The notes: a model not told the origin generated them from the sequence alone. A DNA stretch of 64,000 nt from Dyadobacter jejuensis (GCF_003149085.1 NZ_QGDT01000013.1:83200-147199); one strand, 5' to 3'; shown: positions 16,766 to 26,781, counted from the first letter of the stretch. Program-made: numbers and translations.

Positions 16766-17722
16766 ATGACAAAAGTAACGGATTATATTCGCCAGGCTTC
16801 TGGCCGCACACTATTCTCTATCGAAATCATCCCCCCTTTAAAGGGTCAGAATATAGAGGAATTATTTCGTTCCATAGAGCCTCTTATGGAATTCAAACCT
16901 CCCTTCGTAGATGTTACCTATCACCGCGAAGAACTCATCGATCGGCCTGGTTCTAATGGGCAGCTGATACGCGTACCCATTCGGAAACGGCCGGGGACGG
17001 TGGGGATCTGTGCCCGGCTCATGGAGCGCTTTAAGGTAGACGCCGTGCCGCATGTAATATGTGGGGGATTCACCAAAGAAGAGACTGAAGATGTCCTTAT
17101 CGACTTGTTTTATTTGGGTATAGACAATGTGTTGGTACTAAGAGGCGATGCTGAGAAGTCGGCGGGCGTCTTTATGGCCAAGGAAGGCGGGCACCATTAT
17201 GCCTCTGAACTTTTGCAACAGGTGGTTAATATGAACCAAGGTAGCCTGCTAAATGAAGAAACACAAAGCCATCCTACCGATTTTTGTATCGGTATTGCCG
17301 GCTATCCAGAGAAGCATATGGATGCCGTAAGCTTCGAATCGGATTTTTCGTATTTAAAGAAAAAAATTGAACTGGGTGCAGAATATATCGTGACCCAGAT
17401 GTTTTTTGATAACAAAAAATACTTCGATTTTGTAGATAAATGCCGGGCCGAAGGAATCACCATACCTATTATTCCTGGTCTTAAGCCCCTCTCTACGCGC
17501 CGTCAATTGGAAATCCTACCTAAAATATTCCATTTAGAAATGCCTGAGGACCTTTCCAAGGCGGTTCTTGGCGCTCATTCCGACAAAGATGTGCGGCAGA
17601 TTGGCGTGGAATGGGGCGTGCAGCAGTGCAAAGAATTGGTGGCCTACGGCGTGCCGGTCTTGCACTTCTATACCATGGGCAAGTCCGACAACGTCGCTCA
17701 AATAGCTAGGGAAATGTTTTAA
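16766..17722 (+). CDS. metF: 5,10-methylenetetrahydrofolate reductase
   Basis: 318 residues from the ATG at 16766; a longer frame from 16730 lacks a good start. MetF is an FAD-dependent TIM-barrel enzyme making 5-methyl-THF for methionine synthesis. Key segments are SIEIIPPLKG (catalytic Glu region), VDVTYHRE, PHVICGGFTKEE, VLVLRGD, and the CIGIAGYPEKH and TQMFFDNKKYFDF motifs. It stands alone, with no metH or metE nearby. The terminator 74 bases upstream suggests control by attenuation, although no known SAM or cobalamin riboswitch core is recognisable. Confidence 0.95.
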   Translation: MTKVTDYIRQASGRTLFSIEIIPPLKGQNIEELFRSIEPLMEFKPPFVDVTYHREELIDRPGSNGQLIRVPIRKRPGTVGICARLMERFKVDAVPHVICGGFTKEETEDVLIDLFYLGIDNVLVLRGDAEKSAGVFMAKEGGHHYASELLQQVVNMNQGSLLNEETQSHPTDFCIGIAGYPEKHMDAVSFESDFSYLKKKIELGAEYIVTQMFFDNKKYFDFVDKCRAEGITIPIIPGLKPLSTRRQLEILPKIFHLEMPEDLSKAVLGAHSDKDVRQIGVEWGVQQCKELVAYGVPVLHFYTMGKSDNVAQIAREMF

Positions 17723-17730
17723 TTGATAGC

Positions 17731-18051
17731 TTATTTGGAAATAACAGCGGTTCCATTAGCACTTACCATGAGCATGGAACCGTTGCTTCCAATGGTCTGA
17801 AAGTCGAGGTCCACACCTACCACGGCATTGGCGCCAAGCCTGGAAGCTTGGTCCATCATCTCTCTGATGGCAATACTCTTTGCCTCTCTTAGGCTCTGTT
17901 CGTAAGCACCAGAGCGCCCTCCGACTACGTCGCGAATTCCCGCTAGTATATCTTTTACGAAATTGGCTCCGATAATGGCTTCACCATTGACTAAGCCTAT
18001 ATACTGAATAATCTTTTGGCCCTCTATATTGGGTGTCGTTGTAACAAGCAT
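17731..18051 (-). CDS. YbjQ family protein
   Basis: 106 residues, the usual length. It matches the YbjQ_1 family (heavy-metal-binding-like domain, pentameric barrel in solved members): TTTPNIEGQKIIQYIGLVNGEAIIGANF, then GGRSGAYE, REMMDQASRLGANAVVGVDLD, and a final ANGTAVI strand. Cellular role is not established. It is convergent with metF (8 bases between stops) and divergent from the nitroreductase gene, with about 235 bases of shared upstream region. Confidence 0.88.
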   Translation of the reverse strand: MLVTTTPNIEGQKIIQYIGLVNGEAIIGANFVKDILAGIRDVVGGRSGAYEQSLREAKSIAIREMMDQASRLGANAVVGVDLDFQTIGSNGSMLMVSANGTAVISK

Positions 18052-18286
18052 TGATATGGTAAGGTTATTTGTTCTAATAGGGTCGTAAATTACTTTTATT
18101 TTACTTTCGGACGTAATTAAATTATGCTTAACGGTATTTAAAGCCCTTCATGGGGCAGAGGAACCTTGCGAAAGGTCGATTACGCAGTCTTTGGTTCTCA
18201 TAAGGCAGGGATTCTGACTTATCCTTGGGTGAGAATAGTTATCTTTACATTTTTATCTTTATGGTTAATTAACCCTTTTTAGTTAC

Positions 18287-18856
18287 ATGCATATCGAAAC
18301 CATCACCGAGAATATTAAAAGTAGAAGGAGTATATTCCCGCCAAGCTATACCGATCAAGATATTACGATTGACACCATTAAAGCAATTTTAGAAAATGCA
18401 AATTATGCCCCCACCCATCGGCGTACCGAGCCATGGCGGTTTACCGTCATGAAAGGAGAGGGCTTGGTGCGTTTGGCCGAATTCTTAAGGGAACGTTATA
18501 AGAATAATACCGCTCCAGAAGCATTTTCGCAGGCCCGGTATGAGGCTGCCGGCGAGAAGGTCCTGAAGGCCAACTGTGTGATTGCCATTCATATGCAACC
18601 CCACCCCGACCAAGTGCCAGAATGGGAAGAGGTGGCTGCAGTAGCCTGTGCGGTACAAAATATGTGGCTTACCGCCACCGCTTACGGAATAGGGGCGTAC
18701 TGGAGTTCGCCAGGATTTCTGGATGAAATAGGGGCATTTTTGAATATCCCCATGGATCATAAATGCCTGGGCTTGTTTTATATGGGGTATTCGAATGCCG
18801 GGGATCTGGAGGCTAAGCGTACGCCGATAGAGGATAAAACTACCTGGCTTATATAA
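18287..18856 (+). CDS. Nitroreductase family protein
   Basis: 189 residues, an FMN-dependent NAD(P)H oxidoreductase fold. SRRSIFPPSY near the start and ANYAPTHRRTEPWRFTVM supply the usual Arg and Asn/Pro FMN contacts; AVACAVQNMWLTATAYGIGAYWSS is the dimer-interface helix, and GLFYMGY the last strand. It is close to the short YdjA-like subgroup. The substrate is unknown. Its stop codon overlaps the start of the ABC ATPase gene (TAATG), so the two are translationally coupled, an unusual pairing. Confidence 0.87.
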   Translation: MHIETITENIKSRRSIFPPSYTDQDITIDTIKAILENANYAPTHRRTEPWRFTVMKGEGLVRLAEFLRERYKNNTAPEAFSQARYEAAGEKVLKANCVIAIHMQPHPDQVPEWEEVAAVACAVQNMWLTATAYGIGAYWSSPGFLDEIGAFLNIPMDHKCLGLFYMGYSNAGDLEAKRTPIEDKTTWLI

Positions 18857-19836
18857 TGGTGGAGTCTAAAACGATCATGAGTCTGCAGGACTTATACATG
18901 TCCTACGATTCGGGACCGGTACTTACCGATATTCATCTGGATCTCTATGAAGGGGAATGGTTGGGGATTTTAGGAGAGAGTGGTTCCGGCAAAAGTACCT
19001 TGCTGCGTATTATAGCGAGGCTCATCGATGCCGATAGGGGGGAGGTTCGTTATCGAGACGAGCTCCTCACTCCAGTGGCTCGGGAGCTAATCCCTGGCCA
19101 TCCGGACATCAAGCTGATCCATCAGGATTATGCCCTTTTTCCAAATCAAACAGTCACAGAAAATATTGGGTACGCCCTTCGGTTTTATGATCCCGACTAT
19201 CGAAAACAGCGGGTAGAGGAACTGATTGTGTTGGCAGGCTTGGAGAGCGTGAGGGATAAAAAAACGAAATGGCTGTCGGGAGGTGAAAAACAACGGACGG
19301 CCATTGCCAGAGCGCTCGCCGAAGAGCCGGAGGTGTTACTGCTCGATGAGCCCTTTGCGCATCTAGACAACCATAATAAGCAGGTGCTGTCTAGCGCCAT
19401 AGAGGCACTGAGAGCGAATACCCAGACCACTTGTGTATTCGTAACCCATGAGTCGTCGGACGCCCTGGCCTGGTCCGATCGGATTGCGATACTACAGGCA
19501 GGGAAGATTGTACAAATAGACCGCCCCACTGTCGTATATCAGTCGCCCTATAATGGTTATGTGGCCGGACTGACCGGAGCCGTAAACTGGCTGGGTGGCG
19601 GGGCAGGGGAGCCCAAATATATCATCCGTCCGGAGCGACTTTCAGTGGCCCAGTCCGGCGATGCCGTGCGTTGGCAGGGAAAGATTATGTCCCTACGGTT
19701 TAATGGACCTTTTTGGATGGTCCGCTGTCAAAACGACCAAGGGTCGGTTACCTTTTACCATTCCGGCAATAGCCTATCGGTAGGAGATGCTATCCAGCTT
19801 ACGTATCAAGACGAAGATATTATTCACGTTCACTAG
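18856..19836 (+). CDS. Orphan ABC transporter ATP-binding protein, PotA/FbpC-like
   Basis: 326 residues. All nucleotide-binding motifs are intact: Walker A GESGSGKST, Q-loop in IHQDYALF, signature LSGGEKQR, Walker B VLLLDEPF, D-loop AHLDNH, H-loop VTHES. A C-terminal beta domain of about 90 residues (YIIRPERLSV onward) looks like the TOBE-type domain of spermidine, iron, sulfate and molybdate importers. No permease or binding protein lies within the window, so partners must be encoded elsewhere or it serves another role. It overlaps the nitroreductase by one base (TAATG). The 3' end is 25 bases from the convergent DUF5686 gene. Confidence 0.85.
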   Translation: MVESKTIMSLQDLYMSYDSGPVLTDIHLDLYEGEWLGILGESGSGKSTLLRIIARLIDADRGEVRYRDELLTPVARELIPGHPDIKLIHQDYALFPNQTVTENIGYALRFYDPDYRKQRVEELIVLAGLESVRDKKTKWLSGGEKQRTAIARALAEEPEVLLLDEPFAHLDNHNKQVLSSAIEALRANTQTTCVFVTHESSDALAWSDRIAILQAGKIVQIDRPTVVYQSPYNGYVAGLTGAVNWLGGGAGEPKYIIRPERLSVAQSGDAVRWQGKIMSLRFNGPFWMVRCQNDQGSVTFYHSGNSLSVGDAIQLTYQDEDIIHVH

Positions 19837-19861
19837 ACCTAAGCGACCCTAGCTAGTCCTA

Positions 19862-22375
19862 TTAAAGGTTGAACCAGAATGATATTTTTACCGCAAAGGG
19901 GCTGACGTCGGTATTTTTAAGATAGGTGAGGCGGTGAACGAAATCGACCCTACCCACCTTAAAAATATTGTCGACCCCATAGCCTAGTTCTACGTAAGGA
20001 GTGTTGCCCAGGTAGTTAAAGGTGGGCATCAAGTTACCGTCTAAGTCTTGGGTGGGGATAATATTTTTATTGGCCGTACTCACATTTCCGTAAAATACCT
20101 TCCCTGTGGCTAACAAACGCCATTTGAGTTTTTTTATCGCCGGAATTCTATTCAGAATAAATCCCTGAAAATTATGCTCCACCGAAAGCGTAGCGTATTT
20201 GTCGCTGATGAATTCGAAGTAGTTCATCAGGTTAAAAGCATTTTCAACATAGAACAACGACTCATTGCCCAAGGGGGTGTATAGCAGCGTGTAAGGAATG
20301 GTGGAGGGGATCATTCCCAGGGTAAGGTTGTATTCGGTTCGGCCTAGGGCCCCTAAACGGAAACTTTGTTTGGCATTGAAAGAGAACTTATGATAGTGAA
20401 AGTCGCTACTGATCAGATTTTTAATCCCTAAGGTATAGCGTAATGTGAAAATCGGACTATTGCCGTTCCCCATGCTGATGCGTTCATTATCGTTCTGAAG
20501 GAAGGTTTCGTTGCGCGCAAAGCGAGTCTCCATATTCAGCTCCGTAACGTCATAATTACTCTGTAGCGGGGAGTCCTCACCTAGGGAGGGCTGGGTACGA
20601 TATACGAATGGGAACAAGGGTTTGAAATTCCTATGCCGCAACTGAATGCTTCCGCTGAGGCCTTTTACCAGTTCCCGCTTCAGATACATCGAATAATCCT
20701 CCTGCCAATAGGCTCGGCGTAGGTTGCCAAAGCGAGAAAAAGCGCCAAAAAGAGTGTTGGAGCCGATAGTCTCGGTGGCTAGGCCGAGCCGTTCCAGGTC
20801 TTTGGAGTAGGAAAAGCCCCCGATGGTCCAGGGTTTGCGTGAGAAGATATAATCGACCCCGGCCCCATATTTGAATTGTTTGTCTTTGGTTCCTATTGCC
20901 CCATAGCCATGCAAGATCCACTTACGGCTAAAGCCCGGATCGGTACGGAAGCCTAGCCGGAAGCGATTACCCTCTATGGTGTTATTGGCGTATAGGAAAA
21001 GGTAAGGACCAATGTCGATATTCCACTTGTCTATTTTCTTGTAGCCATTCACAAAGATATTCAGGATTTCGGTATAGGTCTTCACCACAGGGAGCACCTT
21101 CAGGGAATCGATGAGCTGGAAACTCAGCTTTTCTGGAAGAGTAAGCGACTCGGGGCGGCTTTTTTGCCAGTAGGTCGAGTCGTGATCCATATAATCTTCC
21201 TTGAGTTCGATGGCGGTGTCGTAGAAACCATTTGGTTTGGGTTCTCCTACCACATAATCGGAATTGGCCGAATAAAACTTCAGGAGCATACCCGCAGCCT
21301 GCACCGTTGGCTCCTCCACATCAATGAGCACCCGGGTTTTGGAAGGTACCCAAGCATCCTGCTCGTCGAGCTGCTCGTAAGACTGCTGAATCTTGATCTT
21401 TTCTATAAAGTTTAGGTTGGCATCTCTGCTAACGGTGGCGTCCATTTGAGTCAGAGCAAAGCTGACGCCGTCTACCCAAAAGGACCCTCTGAATGCCAAA
21501 TCTTGCTTTTGGCGGGGTTCAAACTCTATGAGGTAATCGTGGCTGTCGCCATTGTTGACGCTGTCGGCTAAGTAGTAGTCATAATACAGCTTCCAGCTAT
21601 CTGAGATAGGGGAAACAAAGTCTTTTTCTAGAATGTTTAACCAGTTTTCATAAAAATTATACTGCTGAAAACTAGACCCTACCACCTGCGAAACGAAACT
21701 CCCGTCGGTGAGGCCTACACCCGAAACTTTGGTCTTATTGATAATTTCTTTTTTCTTTTTGGGGTTGTTTCTGCTAAAAACATCGGAAACCGACTCCGAA
21801 ATAAAAATAGGAATGATGGTTTCCCCATCTTCTCCTTTTACTTCGTCGTACTGATCCATGATATGGGTCATCTTCTTGACTGCCTTCCGATTTCTAAACT
21901 TTTCGGAAAGGTTGTCTATATCGATCTGAATTTTGTTGTAGCTCGTATATTGATAGGCATTTACGTTTTCGATATTATTACGTTTCTTGTTGAGGACGAT
22001 TTTACGGAGAATGGCAAAGGCTGGGTTTTCTCCCGCAAATATCTTCACCTCACGTAGCTGCAGGGCGCCAGGCGTAATCTGGAAATCGATGGTTTGCTCC
22101 GCTACACCAGCCATAATGGCCTTGGACTTGGTGGCGTAGCCAACATAACTCACCGTAAGGGAGTCGGCTGGGGGGGTAAAACTGATGGTGTAGAAGCCAT
22201 CAAAATCGGTGATAGCTCCCGATATAGAAGCCTTGATGCCCACGTTGGCGAAAGGAACCGGGTCGCCGGTGGTAGCATCAATGATGCGGCCTTTTATAGT
22301 GTGATTAGTCTGCGCGTGTATTTTTATCGATGATACGAGCTCAACAACAAATAGTAATAATAATATTTTTTTCAT
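19862..22375 (-). CDS. DUF5686/carboxypeptidase-regulatory-like outer membrane protein
   Basis: 837 residues. After a signal peptide (cleavage near IHAQ), residues about 25-110 form a CarboxypepD_reg-like beta sandwich (IKGRIIDATTGDPVPFANVGI). The remainder is the large DUF5686 region typical of Bacteroidetes, ending as an outer-membrane beta barrel with alternating aromatic strands and a terminal aromatic (FWFNL). Function is unknown; relatives are TonB-receptor-like but lack a plug. The SanA-like gene lies 23 bases upstream on the same strand, so the two form an operon. Confidence 0.85.
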   Translation of the reverse strand: MKKILLLLFVVELVSSIKIHAQTNHTIKGRIIDATTGDPVPFANVGIKASISGAITDFDGFYTISFTPPADSLTVSYVGYATKSKAIMAGVAEQTIDFQITPGALQLREVKIFAGENPAFAILRKIVLNKKRNNIENVNAYQYTSYNKIQIDIDNLSEKFRNRKAVKKMTHIMDQYDEVKGEDGETIIPIFISESVSDVFSRNNPKKKKEIINKTKVSGVGLTDGSFVSQVVGSSFQQYNFYENWLNILEKDFVSPISDSWKLYYDYYLADSVNNGDSHDYLIEFEPRQKQDLAFRGSFWVDGVSFALTQMDATVSRDANLNFIEKIKIQQSYEQLDEQDAWVPSKTRVLIDVEEPTVQAAGMLLKFYSANSDYVVGEPKPNGFYDTAIELKEDYMDHDSTYWQKSRPESLTLPEKLSFQLIDSLKVLPVVKTYTEILNIFVNGYKKIDKWNIDIGPYLFLYANNTIEGNRFRLGFRTDPGFSRKWILHGYGAIGTKDKQFKYGAGVDYIFSRKPWTIGGFSYSKDLERLGLATETIGSNTLFGAFSRFGNLRRAYWQEDYSMYLKRELVKGLSGSIQLRHRNFKPLFPFVYRTQPSLGEDSPLQSNYDVTELNMETRFARNETFLQNDNERISMGNGNSPIFTLRYTLGIKNLISSDFHYHKFSFNAKQSFRLGALGRTEYNLTLGMIPSTIPYTLLYTPLGNESLFYVENAFNLMNYFEFISDKYATLSVEHNFQGFILNRIPAIKKLKWRLLATGKVFYGNVSTANKNIIPTQDLDGNLMPTFNYLGNTPYVELGYGVDNIFKVGRVDFVHRLTYLKNTDVSPFAVKISFWFNL

Positions 22376-22398
22376 TTTATAGCTTCATGGCAATATGG

Positions 22399-23067
22399 TT
22401 AAAATGCATTTTCACTCGTGCTAGTTCCCTTTTTCCTTTTTATCTCAATATTGGTGGTCAAATCGGGAGTAGGGTTTAGCAAATGAACGTCCAAGACGGC
22501 TTTGGGTCTTGCAAAATATTCGCGTAACAGCGTCCTCCAGGAGTATCCGCCCGGAACATCCTGTGCAGCAAAGGCAATGGCATTCATTCCTTCTTCTTGG
22601 GCAATGTAAAGGGCCCGAGCGTTATGGAAGTTTTGGGAGATCACCGTAAAGCTTTCTTGGTGGAATACCTCCCGGCAACGCATTACCGAATCGAAAGTGC
22701 GATACCCCGAATAATCCAAAATCATAACGTTTTCTGGGATGCCTAAGTTGAGCAGGGCCGTCTTCATATCCAGGGGTTCGTTATAGTATTCCGAATCGTT
22801 ATTGCCGCTCAAAATGATGTACTTGATTTTTCCTTCGTTGAATAGCCTGGCGGTAGCCTCCATTCGAAATTTGAAAAATAAATTATCCTTTCCATTTTCA
22901 GTGAATTTACTCGTTCCCAACACCAAGGCATAGTCGTTGGAAGGTAGGTTTTCAATCGAAAAAAAACTCTGATCTCTGGTTTTATGAACCACCCAAAAGT
23001 TGCAGAGCAGGATGAATACCACACTGCCAAAAAAAAGAAAAGTGGTCAATAGGACAATCTTTTTCAC
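22399..23067 (-). CDS. SanA/ElyC/YdcF family (DUF218) membrane protein
   Basis: 222 residues, GTG start. One N-terminal membrane segment (residues 3-25) anchors a periplasmic DUF218 domain: YALVLGTS, FFKFRMEATARLFNEGKIKYIILSGNN, EPLDMKTALLNLGIPENVMILDYSGYRTFDSVMR, and VISQNFHNARALYIA. These are the four conserved blocks of the E. coli SanA group, linked genetically to envelope integrity and vancomycin exclusion. The gene precedes DUF5686 by 23 bases. A catalytic activity has not been settled for the family. Confidence 0.88.
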   Translation of the reverse strand: MKKIVLLTTFLFFGSVVFILLCNFWVVHKTRDQSFFSIENLPSNDYALVLGTSKFTENGKDNLFFKFRMEATARLFNEGKIKYIILSGNNDSEYYNEPLDMKTALLNLGIPENVMILDYSGYRTFDSVMRCREVFHQESFTVISQNFHNARALYIAQEEGMNAIAFAAQDVPGGYSWRTLLREYFARPKAVLDVHLLNPTPDLTTNIEIKRKKGTSTSENAF

Positions 23068-23110
23068 GATAAACTCCTGATTTTCCAGGTTAATAATTGA
23101 TAAAATACGA

Positions 23111-23153
23111 AATAGGCTCGTCCATTCGATCGGGTGGGGTGGGCGAGCCTATT
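23111..23153 (-). terminator. Terminator after parC
   Basis: AATAGGCTCG at 23111-23120 pairs with CGAGCCTATT at 23144-23153, extended by three more pairs, with a 17-base loop. A second GC-rich hairpin (CTGGGC/GCCCAG, 23181-23200) lies directly after the parC stop. Together they should end the parC transcript before the SanA-like gene. Confidence 0.7.
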
Positions 23154-23207
23154 CGTTTTATGGATTTCTTTTAAAGTGACCTGGGCACTTGTGCGCCCAG
23201 GGGCTAT

Positions 23208-25967
23208 TTATTCCTCAAAGAGGCCGAGTTGGCTTTTCGAGGAGTCATCATCCTTTTTGTTTTTTGGGTCTTTTTTAGCTTTCTTTTTTGGTTCTTCTGT
23301 TTTCGGAGCTTCCTGTTTCTGCGAGGATTGCTCTAGGTTCTCTGGTTCCTGGGTGATGTCACGCTCGGGCGCCTCGGGGGCATCGCTCCCCTCTGCATTA
23401 GCTTCTTTTTCATTTGAGGCCCCCTGTTGCTCCTCCGTAGCTGTCGACTCGGCTACTTCTTCGTTTTCTACGGCCAATGGCTCCAGCCAATGGAGTTCCT
23501 TAAACTTCTCCAGGCCTAGTTTATTCCCGATGGCCCGCCAGCCTCTTATCTCTATAAGCTCTTCTACCAGGTACTCCGGGTTAGCTTCGCCTGCGGCCGA
23601 CTTGGTAGGCACCACTTCGAAGCGTGGACGGACATCGGTACTGGCCAGCAGCAGTTTGGAGTTTTTGGCATCACTGATAAACATGAATTTCTTGTCCATC
23701 GATGAGGTTTCGATATTGAACCGCTTGATAAAATGTTGCTTGCTGCCTCCATCGTAATAAATAGCCGTAATGGGCATTTTTGGGTCAAACTTCCTGAGTA
23801 GCACCACTTCGGCAGGAACATAATGGTTGGTAATGTCGAAGTTTGTAAGTTCGTAGGTCCCATCCTTATACAATACCAATACGCTGTCGTCGGGGCCGAA
23901 GTTGCCGAGGTATTCGCCACGTTCATCCCGATTTAGCCTGCCGAGGGTAGGGTTGTACCATATATCCACGCCCCCCAAGGTAGACCTTCCAGCCTGCTTG
24001 AGCATTATTTTTCGTACCGGATATTTGGTCAGGATATTTCCCATTGCACTCCGGTTTTTTATTAATAAATCGGCGAAATTAAAGTCAAACTGTTTGACTT
24101 TTGCTTTACTCTGAGCGGTGAGGTTAACGGTAATAATTTCCGCCTCTCCGTTATCGTTGGCCGTAAAATAGGTGATTTTCGACTTGGGGTGCCCTTGTAC
24201 CAAGTCATACTCCCGGTCGCGGGTTACGGCGGTCACCTGGAACCGTTTGATATAGCTGATTCCCGATTTTCCCTCCATATAGGTCAGGTTATAGACCTTC
24301 CGTTCGTCATTTTTAACGAATACCGCACAGTGTATAATGTTTTTGCCTACAAAGACCTTATCCTGAACTTTGGTGACCAGGCATTTGCCATCGGCTCTAA
24401 ACACGATGATGTCGTCGATGTCCGAACAGTCCATTACATATTCATCTTTCTTGAGTCCATAGCCTATAAAACCTTCGGCCCTGTTGACGTATAGTTTTTG
24501 GTTGTTGGCCGCCACTATATTGGCCGATATCTGGTTAAAAGCGACTATTTCAGTCTTTCTCTCCCGGCCTTTCCCATATTTCTTTAGCAGATCTTTATAA
24601 TAATCGATCGCAAATCGGACGATATTGGCTAAGTTGTCTTCGGTTTGGGCCAATTCTTCTGCCCATTTTTTCATCAATTCATCCGCCTTATAGCCGTCAT
24701 ACTTTGAAATTCTTTTAATTCGAATTTCAGTCAGTTGGACGATGTCCTCGTCGGTAATCGTCCTGTAAAAGTCAGGTTTATAAGGCTCTAGTCCGAGGTC
24801 TATGGTGCGTATTACCGCTTCAAAAGTTTCACATTCCTCAATATCTCGGTATATGCGGTTCTCTATAAATATTTTTTCTAGGGAGCCATACAGGATTTTC
24901 TCTAAGAGCGCCGCCTTCTTAATTTCTAGCTCTTGGCGGAGCAGCTCTACGGTCTGCTGGGTATTATGTTCTAGAATCTGACTCACTCCAATAAAATGGG
25001 GCTTGTCTTCGATGATGACACAGGCATTGGGAGATATCGACACCTCACACTCTGTAAATGCATACAGGGCATCCATGGTGATGTCGGGGGAGACGCCCGG
25101 CGCTAGGTGTACCTGTACTTCCACATCGGCAGCAGTATTGTCTACCACCTTTTTGATTTTGATCTTTCCACCGTCATTGGCTTTCACGATGGAGTCGATG
25201 ATGGAGCTCGTGGTGGTGCCAAAAGGAATGTCTCTAATGATGAGCATTTTCTTGTCCTCCTCTTCGATCCGGGCCCTTACCCTTATTTTACCACCCCGTA
25301 TGCCGTCGTTATAGTTAGACACGTCGATCTGGCCACCCGTCAGGAAATCGGGGTAGATCTCGAAAGGTTTTTTCTGTAGTATGGCGATTGACCCTTCTAT
25401 GAGCTCACAAAAATTATGCGGCATTATTTTCGTGGAAAGGCCTACTGCTATCCCTTCTACACCCTGGGTGAGCAATAGGGGGAATTTTACGGGTAGCGTA
25501 ACGGGCTCCTTCTTACGGCCATCGTAGGATAGCTGCCATTCGGTGGTGTCGTTATTGAATACAATTTCCTTGGCAAACTTCGACAACCTCACCTCGATAT
25601 ATCTGGCTGCCGCTGCGCCGTCGCCCGTACGGATATCGCCCCAGTTTCCCTGGGTGTCAAAGAGCAGTTCTTTTTGACCTAAGTTAACGATAGCATCGTA
25701 AATGGAGGCATCCCCATGCGGGTGATACTGCATGGATGAACCGACCACATTGGCTACTTTGTTGAACCGCCCATCGTCCATTTCATTCAGGGCATGCATA
25801 ATGCGCCTCTGCACGGGTTTTAGCCCGTCGCCTATGGCGGGTACCGCCCGTTCAAGGATTACATAGGAGGCGTATTCTAGGAACCAACTTTCATATAAAC
25901 CCGAGATAGGTAATTTGTCGTGTAATTCGCTGTCTTCTATTTGATCTGTTGCGTCGTTTTCATCCAT
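23208..25967 (-). CDS. parC: DNA topoisomerase IV subunit A
   Basis: 919 residues. The breakage-reunion domain fills residues 20-470, with the catalytic Tyr123 in AAARYIEVRLS, preceded by the winged-helix QYHPHGDASIYDAIV. A predicted coiled-coil follows near 430-470. A beta-pinwheel C-terminal domain runs to about 810. A low-complexity Glu/Lys/Pro/Ser tail of about 100 residues ends in QLGLFEE. Topoisomerase IV decatenates daughter chromosomes. The parE partner is not in the window. I prefer ParC over GyrA because the C-terminal domain shows no clear GyrA-box QRRGG motif, as is usual for ParC in this phylum. Confidence 0.88.
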   Translation of the reverse strand: MDENDATDQIEDSELHDKLPISGLYESWFLEYASYVILERAVPAIGDGLKPVQRRIMHALNEMDDGRFNKVANVVGSSMQYHPHGDASIYDAIVNLGQKELLFDTQGNWGDIRTGDGAAAARYIEVRLSKFAKEIVFNNDTTEWQLSYDGRKKEPVTLPVKFPLLLTQGVEGIAVGLSTKIMPHNFCELIEGSIAILQKKPFEIYPDFLTGGQIDVSNYNDGIRGGKIRVRARIEEEDKKMLIIRDIPFGTTTSSIIDSIVKANDGGKIKIKKVVDNTAADVEVQVHLAPGVSPDITMDALYAFTECEVSISPNACVIIEDKPHFIGVSQILEHNTQQTVELLRQELEIKKAALLEKILYGSLEKIFIENRIYRDIEECETFEAVIRTIDLGLEPYKPDFYRTITDEDIVQLTEIRIKRISKYDGYKADELMKKWAEELAQTEDNLANIVRFAIDYYKDLLKKYGKGRERKTEIVAFNQISANIVAANNQKLYVNRAEGFIGYGLKKDEYVMDCSDIDDIIVFRADGKCLVTKVQDKVFVGKNIIHCAVFVKNDERKVYNLTYMEGKSGISYIKRFQVTAVTRDREYDLVQGHPKSKITYFTANDNGEAEIITVNLTAQSKAKVKQFDFNFADLLIKNRSAMGNILTKYPVRKIMLKQAGRSTLGGVDIWYNPTLGRLNRDERGEYLGNFGPDDSVLVLYKDGTYELTNFDITNHYVPAEVVLLRKFDPKMPITAIYYDGGSKQHFIKRFNIETSSMDKKFMFISDAKNSKLLLASTDVRPRFEVVPTKSAAGEANPEYLVEELIEIRGWRAIGNKLGLEKFKELHWLEPLAVENEEVAESTATEEQQGASNEKEANAEGSDAPEAPERDITQEPENLEQSSQKQEAPKTEEPKKKAKKDPKNKKDDDSSKSQLGLFEE

Positions 25968-26148
25968 ATACTTCGGAGGAAACTATATTTAAAGGTTTGG
26001 GACTATTTAATCTAAAGCCTAGCGCCAAAGAAGTTCATCGGATATGGAAGCTTATGACTTCCCATGATATACAATCGGTGGACTAGTTTTACTATTTCAA
26101 GCTTGCTAATATAGCAAATTAACCAATCATTACGGTTATAGGTGCCAT

Positions 26149-26781
26149 TTAAGGTGTTTGGTAAACGGACAGCAGCTCGCTGATCATCATGGCCGTAGCT
26201 CCCCATATTTTTTGTCCATGCAGGGCATAATGGGGGGCCGTAACCGCCTCGCCTCGTACCATCATTTTACTACTGCCTATGATACTTTGTTGCGAAATTT
26301 CAGAAAATTTTATTTCGTAGATATCAGCAACTTCCCTGGGATCTGGCAAAAAGCGGGGTCTATATGAAACATAGGCCACTACCGGTAACACCAGAAAGTT
26401 GCTGGGAGGGATAAATACTTCGGTCAATCGGCCGAGTATCTGGACGTCTTCCAGTGGAAGCCCGATCTCCTCCTGTGCCTCTCTGAGGGCTGTATGCACC
26501 AAGTCGGGATCGGTAGGCTCTTTGCTGCCGCCAGGGAATGCGACTTGCCCCGAATGTACCCCGTCGTAGGAGGGGCGAAGTATGACAGGAAAATATATGT
26601 CGCCTTCGTGCGGATAAAACACAATCAAAACGGCACTGTTGCGGGTCCGATCGTTCGGTTTGAAATGCATCCGATTCCGTGTATTGGCCTGCATGCTCCT
26701 ATGGGCCATCTCGCCAGGTAAAGGAGACTTTAGTCGTTCAGAAAATTGTGTGGTAAAAAGTTCAAAAGTTGTATTTGCCAT
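26149..26781 (-). CDS. NUDIX hydrolase, CoA pyrophosphatase type
   Basis: 210 residues from the ATG at 26781 (a TTG nine bases upstream is also in frame). The Nudix box GGSKEPTDPDLVHTALREAQEEIGL (family spacing GX5EX7REXXEEXGU) is complete. Just before it, VILRPSYDGVHSGQVAFPGG matches the CoA-pyrophosphatase (NudL/PCD1) signature LLTxRSxxxxxHxGxVxFPGG. The enzyme cleaves CoA to 4'-phosphopantetheine and 3',5'-ADP. The FAD-dehydrogenase gene lies 68 bases upstream and parC follows after 181 bases. Confidence 0.88.
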   Translation of the reverse strand: MANTTFELFTTQFSERLKSPLPGEMAHRSMQANTRNRMHFKPNDRTRNSAVLIVFYPHEGDIYFPVILRPSYDGVHSGQVAFPGGSKEPTDPDLVHTALREAQEEIGLPLEDVQILGRLTEVFIPPSNFLVLPVVAYVSYRPRFLPDPREVADIYEIKFSEISQQSIIGSSKMMVRGEAVTAPHYALHGQKIWGATAMMISELLSVYQTP

